In this document: positions 53,601-62,713 of the stretch, one piece after another
Position numbering within the stretch: the first letter of the stretch is position 1
How the letters are laid out: every line of letters starts with the position of its first letter
The notes under the pieces: generated by a model
Seen by the model: the letters and a program-made list of their open reading frames with translations, nothing else
What the model was told of the DNA's origin: nothing
Database searches by the model: none
Position numbers and translations under genes: made by a program
NCBI RefSeq assembly: GCF_000418325.1
Contig: NC_021658.1
Span: forward strand, 9,252,001 to 9,316,000
Length of the DNA: 64,000 nucleotides
Origin: Sorangium cellulosum So0157-2
GTDB taxonomy: Bacteria > Myxococcota_A > Polyangia > Polyangiales > Polyangiaceae
Reading direction: 5' to 3'

Positions 53601-55416
53601 GGCGATCTCGGCCGCCGATCCGGGCGGTGGGCTCATCAACTATCGCAACGAGCCGATCCCGCTGCGCATCGCCCGGCGCGACTGTAGAACCGGCCGCGTC
53701 GAGCAGAAGCCGGGCGAGGAGGGGGAGATGCACAACGTGTTCAGCTCCCGGGTCCACTCCGATCCGTTCACGCCGCTGCTCTCGGCCCACGAGGGCGACG
53801 ACGTCGTGGTGCGCCTCCTCCAGGGCGCGCAGGAGGAACAGCACGTCTTCTCGATGCACGGGCAGCGGTGGTTCAACGAAATCAACGATCCGGACAGCGG
53901 CTATTCGAACGGCCAGCCCATCGGCATCTCCGAGCACTTCGAGTTCGGGCTGACGCCCTCGGCCTCTGCGCGGGGCGATCGCGAGCCCGGCGACTACCTC
54001 TACCAGAGCGCGCCCACCGACGACCTCTGGGACGGCATGTGGGGGATCATGCGGGTGCGGCCGCGGACCGATGCGGCCTTGCTGCCGCTGCCCGGATCGC
54101 GGGACGGCGAGCCCCGCGAGGTGCGCCGCTTCCCGACCTGCCCGGCGGGCGCGCCGGAGACGAAGTATGTCGTCCACGCGATCACCGCGAAGGGCAATCT
54201 GCCGGGCGATCGGCTCGTCTACAACAAGGAGTTCGACCTCTACGATCCCGACGCCCTCCTGTTCGTCCGCGCCGAGGATCTTCCCGACCTCCGCGCCGGG
54301 CGCCGCGCCCCGGAGCCGCTCATCCTGCGCGCCGCCGCCGGCGACTGCATCCAGGTCACCCTCGTCAACGAGCTGCCCTTCGTGCTGCCCAAGACGCCGC
54401 ACTGGAACTATAGCCCGCCGATCATCGACGGGTTCAACACGAACCAGGTCAGGCCGTCCAATCACGTCTCGCTGCACCCGCAGCTCGTCGCCTACGACGT
54501 CAGGACCGACGACGGGGCCAACGTCGGGTTCAACGAGGAGCAGACCGTCGCGCCCGGCGAGTCCCGCGAGTACACGTGGTACGCCGGCGAGTTCGCCCAG
54601 AAGGACAGCAGGTGGGGCCCGGTCGAGCCGAGGGCCGTCGAGTACGGCGCCATCAACCTGAGGGACATGGCCGACGTCGTGAACCACGGCATGCACGGCG
54701 CCGTCGGCGCCCTCGTCATCGAGCCCAGGGGCGCAACCTGGCGCGCCGATCGGGGCACGCACGCGCAGGCGGAGGTCACCTTCAAGGATCACTACGGATA
54801 CACGCGCTCGTTCCGGGAGTTCGTGGTCGTCTATCAGGACGAGGTCGGCTTGCACTCGGGCGATCCGAGGTTCCAGTGCGTGGATCAGGGTCTCAACTGC
54901 GGCACCGCCATCCGGAACTACGACGGCGAGGACGACGCGGAGGACACGGGCCATGAGGCCTTCAACTACCGCACCGAGCCGTTCTGGGCGCGGCTCGGGA
55001 TCCCGCCCGAGCTCGCGAGGGTGCTGCTCAACGAGAAGGACCTGAGCGACATCTTCAGCTCCCGCGCCCACGGCGACCCGGCGACGCCGATCTTCACGGC
55101 CGGCGCGACGCAGAAGGTGCGCGTGCGCCTCGTGCAGCCGTCCGGCCACCGGCGCATGCACTCCTTCGGGCTCTGGGGCTCGGCGTGGCCGAGCAACCCG
55201 TTCGCCGAGGGGGAGCGCTCCCGCCGCATCGGCGAGAACAGGGACGTGCTGAACCTCGGCATCGAGAACGCCATCGGCCCGATGACGCACAACAACGTGG
55301 TCCCGTTCTCCGCGGCCGGCGGGAGGTTCTTCGTCCCCGGCGACCGGCTCTACCTCGATCAGCCGAGCTTCAAGGTCTCGGACGGCCTCTGGGGCATCTT
55401 CCGGGTGACGCGGTAA
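50677..55416 (+). CDS. giant MnxG/MofA-like multicopper oxidase lipoprotein (copy 1)
   Basis: 1,579 residues from a TTG preceded by AGGAGACGA, as in copy 2. Lipoprotein signal ends AGC (Cys22). Many cupredoxin-like repeats. Copper-ligand motifs: HVFHLHAHQW (His423 on), FHCHLYPHFAQGM (His475 on; HCHxxxHxxxxM, type 1 copper with axial Met), HIHLVKFDV (768), DHFSPSSHQQHGLYMG (~872), HVFSMHGQRW (1056) and HGMHGAVGALVIEP (1337). A second half-site is at MHSFGLWG (1495). Length, lipid anchor and the HCH motif match exported manganese-oxidising multicopper oxidases such as MnxG and MofA. The substrate in this organism is inference. It is the first gene of the operon. Confidence 0.85.
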   Translation: MIRNRLLEAIGWAAVALGVAGCGAPDVDAPEDESHEVAASELNDHPTSGRTVFADVVALDQVYVYNRFGSFNPAGMIYALKRDVVPIDGRKPLGPGNAMLRPGKRPRPLVLRVNVGDALRVRFTNLLRPADERPDDSTATRSASVHVTGLEIRNIEALGGNIGRGPDSLAEPGETRVYELFADKEGTFLFHSGGALAGGGEGDGEQTVLGLFGAVNVEPAGAVAYRSQVTAAELAAAELPTRNPDGTPRIDYDALDEHGEPILRMLNDRDEVVHGDLNAIIAGYEESQLDSEVPVAPGRFREFTVLFHDELKAVQAFEKLEVDETFHGVRDGFGVNYGSSGFGSILLANRARLGPSKKCVECKYEEFFLSSWPNGDPAMIVERDRRGNATEALFPDDPSNVHHAYLGDPVWIRNLHAGPKETHVFHLHAHQWLKTPKDANGSPLDAQSIGPGAAFTYNVGRGGNRILTPGDSIFHCHLYPHFAQGMWELVRNHDVFEAGTRDRFLPDGEIKKGTPTPAVVPVPEIAMPPMPTYKPTVVELPGGGRKVRPPMPGYPFYIAALEGHRAPQPPLDLVVDGGLPRHVITSVPPGGAEFGRRGKFDVDIEEANIKLLPNAGTPAELAAQAFHAGRFPGATPITTTDGFPAQAYPAFTPEGEPAQFAVNGQPPAPGAPYANPCPPGAPERRYRSAFVQLDGVVNRRGWHDPQMRILVLEDDIDATLSGARPPEPLFIRANSNDCVVSEATNLFPDALEADPFQIFTPTDTVGQHIHLVKFDVTSSDGSANGFNYEDGTFAPQEVVQLINAANNLGGALKADGTVEERGRRVMLTAQRHPRIHDDRKGLQTTVQRWWANPVQNRRAEDITLNASFSHDHFSPSSHQQHGLYMGLIIEPSGSVWRDPVTGVVFGDRADGGPTSFRADIIPPRGSAQPPFREFGLAFADFALLFDECGEPVNPPTVQEAALPLAVEHRDVLAPEAISAADPGGGLINYRNEPIPLRIARRDCRTGRVEQKPGEEGEMHNVFSSRVHSDPFTPLLSAHEGDDVVVRLLQGAQEEQHVFSMHGQRWFNEINDPDSGYSNGQPIGISEHFEFGLTPSASARGDREPGDYLYQSAPTDDLWDGMWGIMRVRPRTDAALLPLPGSRDGEPREVRRFPTCPAGAPETKYVVHAITAKGNLPGDRLVYNKEFDLYDPDALLFVRAEDLPDLRAGRRAPEPLILRAAAGDCIQVTLVNELPFVLPKTPHWNYSPPIIDGFNTNQVRPSNHVSLHPQLVAYDVRTDDGANVGFNEEQTVAPGESREYTWYAGEFAQKDSRWGPVEPRAVEYGAINLRDMADVVNHGMHGAVGALVIEPRGATWRADRGTHAQAEVTFKDHYGYTRSFREFVVVYQDEVGLHSGDPRFQCVDQGLNCGTAIRNYDGEDDAEDTGHEAFNYRTEPFWARLGIPPELARVLLNEKDLSDIFSSRAHGDPATPIFTAGATQKVRVRLVQPSGHRRMHSFGLWGSAWPSNPFAEGERSRRIGENRDVLNLGIENAIGPMTHNNVVPFSAAGGRFFVPGDRLYLDQPSFKVSDGLWGIFRVTR

Positions 55417-55750
55417 CCGCCTTCCTCACGCCGGCTCCCGCCGCTCGCAGGCCCGCTCGGCGCCGCCATTGCGCCGGCCGGCGAGCGGCGGGGTTCGTGC
55501 GCGCCGGATCCCCCGTCTCCGCCCGCGATCGACTCGATATCGCTCTGTCCGCAGGAGAGACCAGCCAAAGAGCGCTGCGGAAATCGGTTGACCTCGATAG
55601 GCCACACCCACAGATTTGTGAGCCGGATCAAGCCCCGATGGTTCGGCTGGTGCTCGGTGGACGGCTGCGCGCCGATGTCGTGTGGACACGTGGGCGTGGC
55701 CGACATCCAGGGCTGGGCGTGCAGGTGTGGCATTCGGAGGAGACGACACC
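55417..55750. other. spacer between the two multicopper oxidase genes
   Basis: 334 bases. No gene with protein character, although a short Cys-rich frame lies at 55588-55730. The last 40 bases hold GGAGGAGACGACACC before the TTG of copy 2, nearly identical to the leader of copy 1, which indicates duplication of gene plus translation-initiation region. Confidence 0.5.
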
Positions 55751-58700
55751 TTGTTCAACAACAGGCCGATGGGAGCTCTCGCCTGGGCTTCGGTAGCGCT
55801 GACCCTCGCGGGCTGCGCCGGCGAAGACGCGCCGCAAGACGAGGAGGGGGCCGAGGATCTGTCCGGCAAATCCGGAGATAACGGCGCGCGGGCGAACGCC
55901 AGAGTCGTGTTCGCGGACGTCGTCGCCCTCGATCAGGTCTACGTGTACAACCGATTCGGGTCCTTCAACCCGGCCGGCATGATCTACGCGCTCGCGCGGG
56001 ACGTCGTGCCCATCCGGCAGGACGAGCCGCTCGGCCCGGGCAACGCCATGCTGCGGCCAGGCAGGCGGCCGAGGCCGCTCGTGCTGCGCGTGAACGTCGG
56101 CGACACCCTGCAGATCAGGTTCACCAACCTGCTCAGCCCGCCGGACGAGCGCCCGGACGACTCCCCGAAGACACGGAGCGCGGGCATCCACGTCACGGGG
56201 CTGCAGATCGAGAACATCGAGTCGCTCGGCGGCAACGTCGGGTTGAGCCCCGACTCCCTCGCCGAGCCCGGCGAGACGCGCTTCTACGAGCTGCTCGCCG
56301 ACCGGGAGGGGCCGTTCTTCATGCACAGCGCCGGCGCCATGGTCGGCGGCGAAGGGAGCGGCGGGCAGATCGTCCAGGGGCTGTTCGGCTCGGTCAACGT
56401 CGAGCCCGCGGGGGCGGTCGCGTACCGGTCGCAGGTCACCGCCGAGGAGCTCGCGGCCTCCTCGCTGCCCACGCCGAACCCCGACGGGACACCCAGGATC
56501 GACTACGACGCCATCGACGCGTGGGGCGAGCCGATCCTCAGGATGATCAACGATCGCGACGAGATCGTGCACGGCGACCTCAACGCGGTCATCGCCGGCT
56601 ACGACGAGAGCCAGCTCGAGCCGCCGAACCCGGAGATCCGGGGCCGCTTCCGCGAGTTCACGGCGCTGTTCCACGACGAGCTGAAGGTCGTCCAGGCGTT
56701 CCGGGAGCTCGAGCAGGACGAGGCCTTTCAGGGCGTGCGCGACGGATTCGGCATCAATTACGGCGCCTCCGGGATGGGCGCCATCCTCCTTGCCAACCGG
56801 GCGAGGATCGGCCCGAGCAAGGAATGTATCGAGTGCAAGTTCGAGGAGTTCTTCCTGACCTCGTGGCCCAACGGCGACCCGGCGATGGTCGTCGAGCGGG
56901 ACATCCACGACAACGCGATCAAGGCGCTGTTCCCTGATGACCCGTCGAACGTCCATCACGCGTACCTCGGCGATCCCGTCTGGTTCAGGAACCTCCACGC
57001 CGGGCCGAAGGAGACGCACGTCTTCCACCTCCACGCGCACCAGTGGCAGCGGGCGCCGAACAACGACACCGGCACGACCGTGGACGCGCAGAGCATCGGC
57101 CCGGGCGGAGCCTTCACCTACAACGTCGGCAGAGCGGGCAGCCGGGCCCTGACCCCGGGCGATTCGATCTTTCACTGCCACCTGTATCCCCATTTCGCGC
57201 AGGGCATGTGGGAGCTCTTCCGCACCCACGACGTCTTCGAGGCCGGCACGCGCGATCGCTTCCTGCCCGACGGCGAGATCAGGGAGGGGACGCCCACGCC
57301 CGCCGTCGTGCCGATCCCGAAGCTCGGGATGCCGCCCATGCCGACCTACGCGCCCACCGCCGTAGCGCTCCCCGACGGCACGATCGCGACGCGGCCGCCC
57401 ATGCCGGGGTATCCGTTCTACATCGCCGCCCTGGCGGGCCACAGGCCCTCTCAGCCGCCGCTCGATATGGTCGTCGACGGCGGGCTCCAGCGCCACCTCG
57501 TCACCAGCGTGCCACCGGACGGCGCGGTGCTCGGCACGGAAGGCAGGTTCGACGTGGACCTCGTGGCGGCCAACCTCAAGCTGCTCCCCCCGGAAGGGAC
57601 GCCCCCGGAGCTTGCGGCCCGGGCTTTCCACGCCGGCCAGTTCCCGGGCGCCCTCCCGTTCGAGACCGATCGATTCCCTTCGAGCGCCTATCCTGCGTTC
57701 ACGCCGGAGGGCGCGCTGTCGGTGTTCGCCGTCAACGGCCAGCCGGCGGCCCCGGGCGCGCCGTACACGAACCCGTGCCCGGTGGGGACACCGGAGCGCA
57801 GGTATCGCAGCGCGTTCGTCCAGATCGACGGCGTGGTCAACCGGCGCGGCTGGCACGACCCGCAGATGCGCATCCTCGTCCTCGAGGACGACGTCGAGGC
57901 GACCCTGCTCGGCGTCCGGCCGCCGGAGCCGCTGTTCATCCGCGCCAACTCGGGCGAGTGCGTCGTCTCCGAGGCCACGAACCTGCTCCCCGACGCCCTG
58001 GAGGAGGATCCGTTCCAGATCTTCACGCCCACCGACACCGTCGGCCAGCACATCCACCCCGTGAAGTTCGACGTCACCTCCTCCGACGGCTCCGCCAACG
58101 GCTTCAACTACGAGGACGGGACGTTCTCGTCAGAGGAGGTGGTCCAGCGCATCGGCGCGGCCAACAACCTCGGCGGCGCTTTTTTACCGGACGGCACCGT
58201 CAAGGAGGGCGGCGTCCGCGTCCCGCTGATCGCGCAGCCGCACCCGCGCATCCACAACGGCAGGGTCGGCCTGCAGACCACGGCGCAGCGCTGGTGGGCC
58301 GACCCGGTCGTGACCCAGCAGAACCGGGACCGCACCCTGGAAACCTCGTTCTCCCACGACCATTTCAGCCCCTCTTCGCACCAGCATCACGGCCTCTACA
58401 TGGGCCTGGTCATCGAGCCGAGAGGCTCGGTCTGGCGCGACCCCGAGACCGGGGCCGTCTTCGGCACGCGCGCCGACGGCGGGCCCACGAGCTTCCGCGC
58501 CGACATCCTCACGCCGAGCGGCTCCGACCACCCGCCCTACCGCGAGTTCAACCTCGCGATCGCCGACTTCGCCCTCCTCTTCGACGAGTGCGGCGATCCG
58601 GTGAATCCGCCGACGGCGCAGGAGGCCCCGCTCCCGCTCGCGGTCGAGCACCGCGACGTCTTCGCCCCGGAGGTGATCTCGTCGCGCGACCCCGGCGGCC

Positions 58701-59896
58701 AGATCATGAACTACCGCAACGAGCCCATCCCGCTCCGCATCGCCGAGCGCGACTGCAGGACAGGACGGGTGAAGCAGAAGCCCGGGGAGGAGGGCGAGAT
58801 GCACAACGTGTTCAGCTCGCGAGTCCACGGCGATCCCGTCACGCCCTCGCTCCTCGCCCGCGAGGGAGACGCCGTCCGGTTGCGCCTCATCCAGGGCGCG
58901 CAGGAGGAGCAGCACGTCTTCTCGGTCCACGGACAGAAGTGGCACGCCTCGGACGAGGATCCGGACAGCGGCTACTCGAACGCTCAGCCCCTCGGGCTCT
59001 CCGAGCACTTCGATTTCGCGCTCACGCCGTCGGGCGCCGGGCCAAGCGGCGACTACCTCTACCAGGGCGCGCCCACCGACGATCTCTGGGACGGCGTCTG
59101 GGGCATCCTCAGGATCATGCCGCCGTGCGATCCGGGCGGTCCGTGCGATCCGGGCCTCTTGCCGCTGCCCGCACCCCCAGGCCCGCCACCGCCCGCGCAC
59201 CGAGGCTTCGAGACCTGCCCGGCGAGCGCGCCCGTCACGAGGTATGTCGTCCACGCGATCACGGCGAAGGGCAACCTGCCGGGTCACCGCCTCATCTACA
59301 ACGAGAAGTTCGAGCTCTTCGATCCCGACGCCATCCTGTTCGTCCGCGCCGAGGATCTGCCCGATCTGCGCGCCGGGCTCCGCGCCCCGGAGCCGCTCAT
59401 CCTGCGCGCCGCCGCCGGCGACTGCATCCAGGTCACGCTCGTCAACGAGCTGCCCTTCGTGCTGCCCAAGACGCCGCACTGGAACTATAGCCCCCCGATC
59501 ATCGACGGCTTCAACACCAACCAGGTGCGGCCCTCGAACCACGTCTCGCTCCACCCGCAGCTCGTCACCTACGACGTCAGGACCGACGACGGCGCCAACG
59601 TCGGGTTCAACGAGCCGCAGACGATCGCGCCCGGCGAGCTCCGCGAGTACACCTGGTATGCCGGCTCAATGATCGGGACCTGCGCGATATCTTCAGCTCC
59701 AAGGTCCACGGCGACCCGGCGACGCCGATCTTCCTGGCCAGCGCCGCCCAACCGGTGCGCGTGCGCGTGCGCGTCGTGCAGCCGTCCGACCACCATCGCC
59801 AGCACGCCTTCAGCTTCTGGAGCACGTCGTGGCCGCACAACCCCTTTGCCCAGGGAGCGCGCTCCCGCCGCATCGGCGAGAACCACGAGGTGCTGA
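55751..59896 (+). CDS. giant multicopper oxidase lipoprotein (copy 2), internally deleted
   Basis: 1,381 residues from a TTG with GGAGGAGACGACACC upstream. Signal with lipobox LAGC, then a short acidic linker. It aligns with copy 1 throughout: HVFHLHAHQW, FHCHLYPHFAQGM, HIHPVKFDV, DHFSPSSHQHHGLYMG and HVFSVHGQKW are all kept. At 59664/59665 it departs: TWYAG is followed by sequence that, in another frame, continues at the copy 1 segment NEKDLSDIFSS. About 439 bases (146 codons plus 1) are missing, including the HGMHG motif, and the frame changes to 77 unrelated residues. The core may still fold and bind copper. Confidence 0.8.
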   Translation: MFNNRPMGALAWASVALTLAGCAGEDAPQDEEGAEDLSGKSGDNGARANARVVFADVVALDQVYVYNRFGSFNPAGMIYALARDVVPIRQDEPLGPGNAMLRPGRRPRPLVLRVNVGDTLQIRFTNLLSPPDERPDDSPKTRSAGIHVTGLQIENIESLGGNVGLSPDSLAEPGETRFYELLADREGPFFMHSAGAMVGGEGSGGQIVQGLFGSVNVEPAGAVAYRSQVTAEELAASSLPTPNPDGTPRIDYDAIDAWGEPILRMINDRDEIVHGDLNAVIAGYDESQLEPPNPEIRGRFREFTALFHDELKVVQAFRELEQDEAFQGVRDGFGINYGASGMGAILLANRARIGPSKECIECKFEEFFLTSWPNGDPAMVVERDIHDNAIKALFPDDPSNVHHAYLGDPVWFRNLHAGPKETHVFHLHAHQWQRAPNNDTGTTVDAQSIGPGGAFTYNVGRAGSRALTPGDSIFHCHLYPHFAQGMWELFRTHDVFEAGTRDRFLPDGEIREGTPTPAVVPIPKLGMPPMPTYAPTAVALPDGTIATRPPMPGYPFYIAALAGHRPSQPPLDMVVDGGLQRHLVTSVPPDGAVLGTEGRFDVDLVAANLKLLPPEGTPPELAARAFHAGQFPGALPFETDRFPSSAYPAFTPEGALSVFAVNGQPAAPGAPYTNPCPVGTPERRYRSAFVQIDGVVNRRGWHDPQMRILVLEDDVEATLLGVRPPEPLFIRANSGECVVSEATNLLPDALEEDPFQIFTPTDTVGQHIHPVKFDVTSSDGSANGFNYEDGTFSSEEVVQRIGAANNLGGAFLPDGTVKEGGVRVPLIAQPHPRIHNGRVGLQTTAQRWWADPVVTQQNRDRTLETSFSHDHFSPSSHQHHGLYMGLVIEPRGSVWRDPETGAVFGTRADGGPTSFRADILTPSGSDHPPYREFNLAIADFALLFDECGDPVNPPTAQEAPLPLAVEHRDVFAPEVISSRDPGGQIMNYRNEPIPLRIAERDCRTGRVKQKPGEEGEMHNVFSSRVHGDPVTPSLLAREGDAVRLRLIQGAQEEQHVFSVHGQKWHASDEDPDSGYSNAQPLGLSEHFDFALTPSGAGPSGDYLYQGAPTDDLWDGVWGILRIMPPCDPGGPCDPGLLPLPAPPGPPPPAHRGFETCPASAPVTRYVVHAITAKGNLPGHRLIYNEKFELFDPDAILFVRAEDLPDLRAGLRAPEPLILRAAAGDCIQVTLVNELPFVLPKTPHWNYSPPIIDGFNTNQVRPSNHVSLHPQLVTYDVRTDDGANVGFNEPQTIAPGELREYTWYAGSMIGTCAISSAPRSTATRRRRSSWPAPPNRCACACASCSRPTTIASTPSASGARRGRTTPLPRERAPAASARTTRC

Positions 59897-60060
59897 ACAT
59901 CGCCGTGGAGAACCCGATAGGACCCATGACACACCGCAATCTCGTCCCCTTCGCCCCGGCAGGCGGGGAATTCCTCGTCCCCGGTGACCGGATGAACAAC
60001 GAACAGGCGCTCCCCATGCTCGCGAACGGGCTCTGGGGCCTCTTCCGGGTGCTGCCGTGA
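59665..60060 (+). pseudogene. out-of-frame C-terminal remnant of oxidase copy 2
   Basis: In the frame following the deletion the sequence reads NDRDLRDIFSSKVHGDPAT, VRVRVVQPSDHHRQHAFSFW, SRRIGENHEVLNIAVENPIG and GLWGLFRVLP, matching the last ~130 residues of copy 1. It could be joined to the upstream frame by one base and would restore a protein of about 1,435 residues lacking about 145 internal residues. Its stop TGA overlaps the GTG start of the next gene by four bases. Confidence 0.75.
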
Positions 60061-62092
60061 GGGCCTCCGTCGCGTCGCGCCGGCTCTCGCTGGCAGCAGG
60101 CCTGCTCGGCGCCGCCGCTTCGATGGCCTGCAGCCGGCGGGAGCCGCCTCCCCTGTCCCGGCGCCCGCCGCGGCGGTCCCGGCGCCCGCCGAGGCGGTCC
60201 CGGCGCCCGCCGCGGCGGTCCCGGCGCCCGCCGAGGCCGCCATCGGGGGTGAGCCCAGCACGGCCGTGAGCCGGGTCGAGCGAGATGGGCTGTCGATCGC
60301 CTTCGAGCTCCGGCCGATCCCCGGCGCCGGAGGGCGCCTCGAGGCGCGCTCCGACGCCACCGCCGTCTTCACGATCACCGACGCCGCCACGGGCGCGCCC
60401 GCGCGCGACCTGTCGCCGCTCGCGTGGATGACGAGGCGCGCGGGGGCGCCGCCCGACGACGCCGGGTGCCACGAGAAGATCAAGAGCTTCATGGCCGGCC
60501 TCATCTCCGTGCGCCCGGACGTCGACATGAACGCTTCCCTCCTGTGGACGCAGAACGACGACAACACGCTGTCGGTCATCAACTCGCAGATCGCGTTCAG
60601 CCGGAGCAAGCTGCGCAGCCTCGTCACGCTCGCGGCCGGCTCCACGTCGCTCGCGCTCCACCCGGACGGGAGCCGCCTCTACGTGACGCTCAAGAACGGG
60701 CGAGGCCTCGCCGTCGTCGACACGAGGCGAAGCCTGGTGGACGCCAACGTGCCCGTCGGCGCGGACCCGATGCGCGTCGCGGTGGCCCCGGACGGGCGCA
60801 CCGTGTGGGTCGGCAACGACGGCGACGGGACGGTCAGCGTCGTCGACGCGCGCGTGGCGGAGGTGCTGAAGACGCTGCACGTCGGCGCCGGGCACCACGA
60901 GATCGCCTTCTCGGACGGCGGGCGCACCGCCTGGATCACGAGCCGCGACGCCCGCGTCGTCACGGCCGTGGACACCGGCGCGCTCGAGCCCGTCGCCGAG
61001 ATCGAGATCGGCGAGGGCGCCGCCGCCGTCGCGGCGAGCGACGCCGCCGGCGCCGTCTACGTCGCGAACGAGCAGCGGGGCGAGATCGCGATCCTCGACG
61101 CCGGGCGCCGCGCCCTCTCCAGCCGCGTCGCCGTGAAGCCCGGCGTCAGCGCGGTCCAGTTCGAGCCGAGCGGCCGCTTCGCCTTCGCGCTCAACCCGGC
61201 GAAGGGCGAGGTGTCGATCCTCGACGCCTCGACGGGCGCGCTCGCGCACACGCTCGCCGGGTTCGCGAGCCCCGACGCGATCGCCTTCACGGACGCGTAC
61301 GCCTACGTGAGGAACCTCGGCGAGAGCCGGGTCTCGCTCATCGAGCTGCCCTCTCTACAGCGGCCCGGCAAGCTGGCGGTCGTCGAGGTCCAGGTCGGCC
61401 AGCAGGCGCCCCGCGCGGCGAAGAGCGCGAGGAGCGCCGCGCCGTTCGCCCTCCTGCCGGAGGGTAACGGCGCCGTCATCGCGAGCCCGGCCGACAAGGC
61501 GCTTTACTACTACGTCGAAGGCATGATGGCGCCGATGGGCACGCTCTCGAACTACGGGCGAGAGCCCCGGGCGGCGGTCATCGAGGATCGCACGCTCAAG
61601 GAGGTGCAGCCCGGCGTGTACGCCACCACGGTCCGGCTCGGCGAGGCGGGCGCGTACGACGTCGAGCTCCTGCTCGGCGACCGCCGCGTCGCCGCGTGCC
61701 TCGAGGCGACGGTCGCGCCGTCGGCCGTCCCGGCCGAGGACCGCTCGCCCGGGCTCACCGTCGAGGCGCTCTTCGACGGCAGCGTCGAGCTCGAGGTCTC
61801 GAAGCCCGTGACGCTGCGCTTCCGCGCGACGCCGAAGGCGCCTGCGCCTCCCCTCGAAGCCAAGGAGATGAAGGTCATGATCTTTCGATTCCCGGTCGGA
61901 TTCCGCGACGTCGCGCTGCCCCGCGCCGAGCCGGACGGCGCCTTCTCGGTGACGTTCACGCCCCCCGAGCCCGGCCAGTACCGCTTCATGCTCGAGGCCG
62001 AGTCGCGCAACGCTCCGCTCGGCGCGCTGCCGTACGTCGATCTCCACGCCGGCTCGCCCGGCGCCGCGCCGGCGGCGGGAGGCGCGCGATGA
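60057..62092 (+). CDS. beta-propeller (YVTN/cytochrome d1-like) lipoprotein, frameshifted near its start
   Basis: A GTG at 60057, overlapping the remnant stop, begins MRASVASRRLSLAAGLLG, with lipobox ASMAC. The frame then shifts by one lost base within 60140-60165 into the long frame, whose VPAPAAAVPAPAEA linker and folded part run to 62092. The folded part (~60 on) has a series of blades with the YVTN-type repeat: LALHPDGSRLYVTLKNGRGLAVVD, VAVAPDGRTVWVGNDGDGTVSVVD, IAFSDGGRTAWITSRDARVVTAVD, and then an Ig-like C-terminal domain. The propeller probably acts in the envelope as a binding or electron-transfer partner of the oxidases. Annotators may start it at the GTG at 60266. Confidence 0.78.
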
Positions 62093-62706
62093 GGCGCGCC
62101 GCGCCGCTGCTCGCGGCGGCGGTCGCGCTCGCGCTCGCGCCCGCGAGCCCGGCCGCGGAGCCGGCGCCGGAGCGGCCCCGCGCGCCGGCCGCCGCCTCGC
62201 CCGCCGGCGACGACGCCGCGGCCGCGGCCGCGGCGTACTTCACCGACACGGAGCTCGTCGATCAGGACGGGCGCGTGCGGCGCTTCTACACCGACCTCCT
62301 GCGCGGCCGGAAGGTCCTGATCCACTTCGCCTTCACCTCGTGCAAGGGCGCGTGCCCGACGATGACGGCGAACCTCGCGCGCGTTCAGGCGCTGCTCGGC
62401 AAGCGCGCCGGCAAGGAGGTCGCGATCCTCACGATCACGGTCGATCCCGTGAACGACACGCCGAAGGTGCTCAAGCAGTTCGCCGCCAAGTTCAACGCGG
62501 GCGACGGCTGGCGCTTCCTGACCGGGACGCCGGAGAACGTGGAGAAGGTCCTCGGGCGCCTCGGCGGGCTCACGAAGAAGCCGGACGAGCACACCTCGAC
62601 GCTGCTCATCGGCGACACGACGACCGGCATGTGGGTGAAGACGATCGCCACCGAGCGCCCCGAGACGATCGTGCACCTGATCGATCACATCAACGACAAG
62701 CCGTGA
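62089..62706 (+). CDS. SCO1/SenC-family copper-binding protein
   Basis: 205 residues; the ATG overlaps the propeller stop by four bases (ATGA), so translation is coupled. A signal peptide (1-22) and Ala/Pro linker precede a thioredoxin-like domain: VLIHFAFTSCKGACPTMT with copper ligands Cys85 and Cys89, the strand ILTITVDPVNDTPK, and third ligand His168 in KKPDEHTSTLLIGD. SCO proteins deliver Cu to cytochrome oxidase CuA or other exported copper enzymes. Here the neighbours suggest loading of the multicopper oxidases. Confidence 0.93.
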   Translation: MRRAAPLLAAAVALALAPASPAAEPAPERPRAPAAASPAGDDAAAAAAAYFTDTELVDQDGRVRRFYTDLLRGRKVLIHFAFTSCKGACPTMTANLARVQALLGKRAGKEVAILTITVDPVNDTPKVLKQFAAKFNAGDGWRFLTGTPENVEKVLGRLGGLTKKPDEHTSTLLIGDTTTGMWVKTIATERPETIVHLIDHINDKP

Positions 62707-62713
62707 GGTGCAC

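Noticed and set aside
55588..55881. Cys-rich 97-codon frame in the oxidase spacer
   Set aside because: Overlaps the start of oxidase copy 2, lacks a ribosome-binding site and has no counterpart upstream of copy 1.
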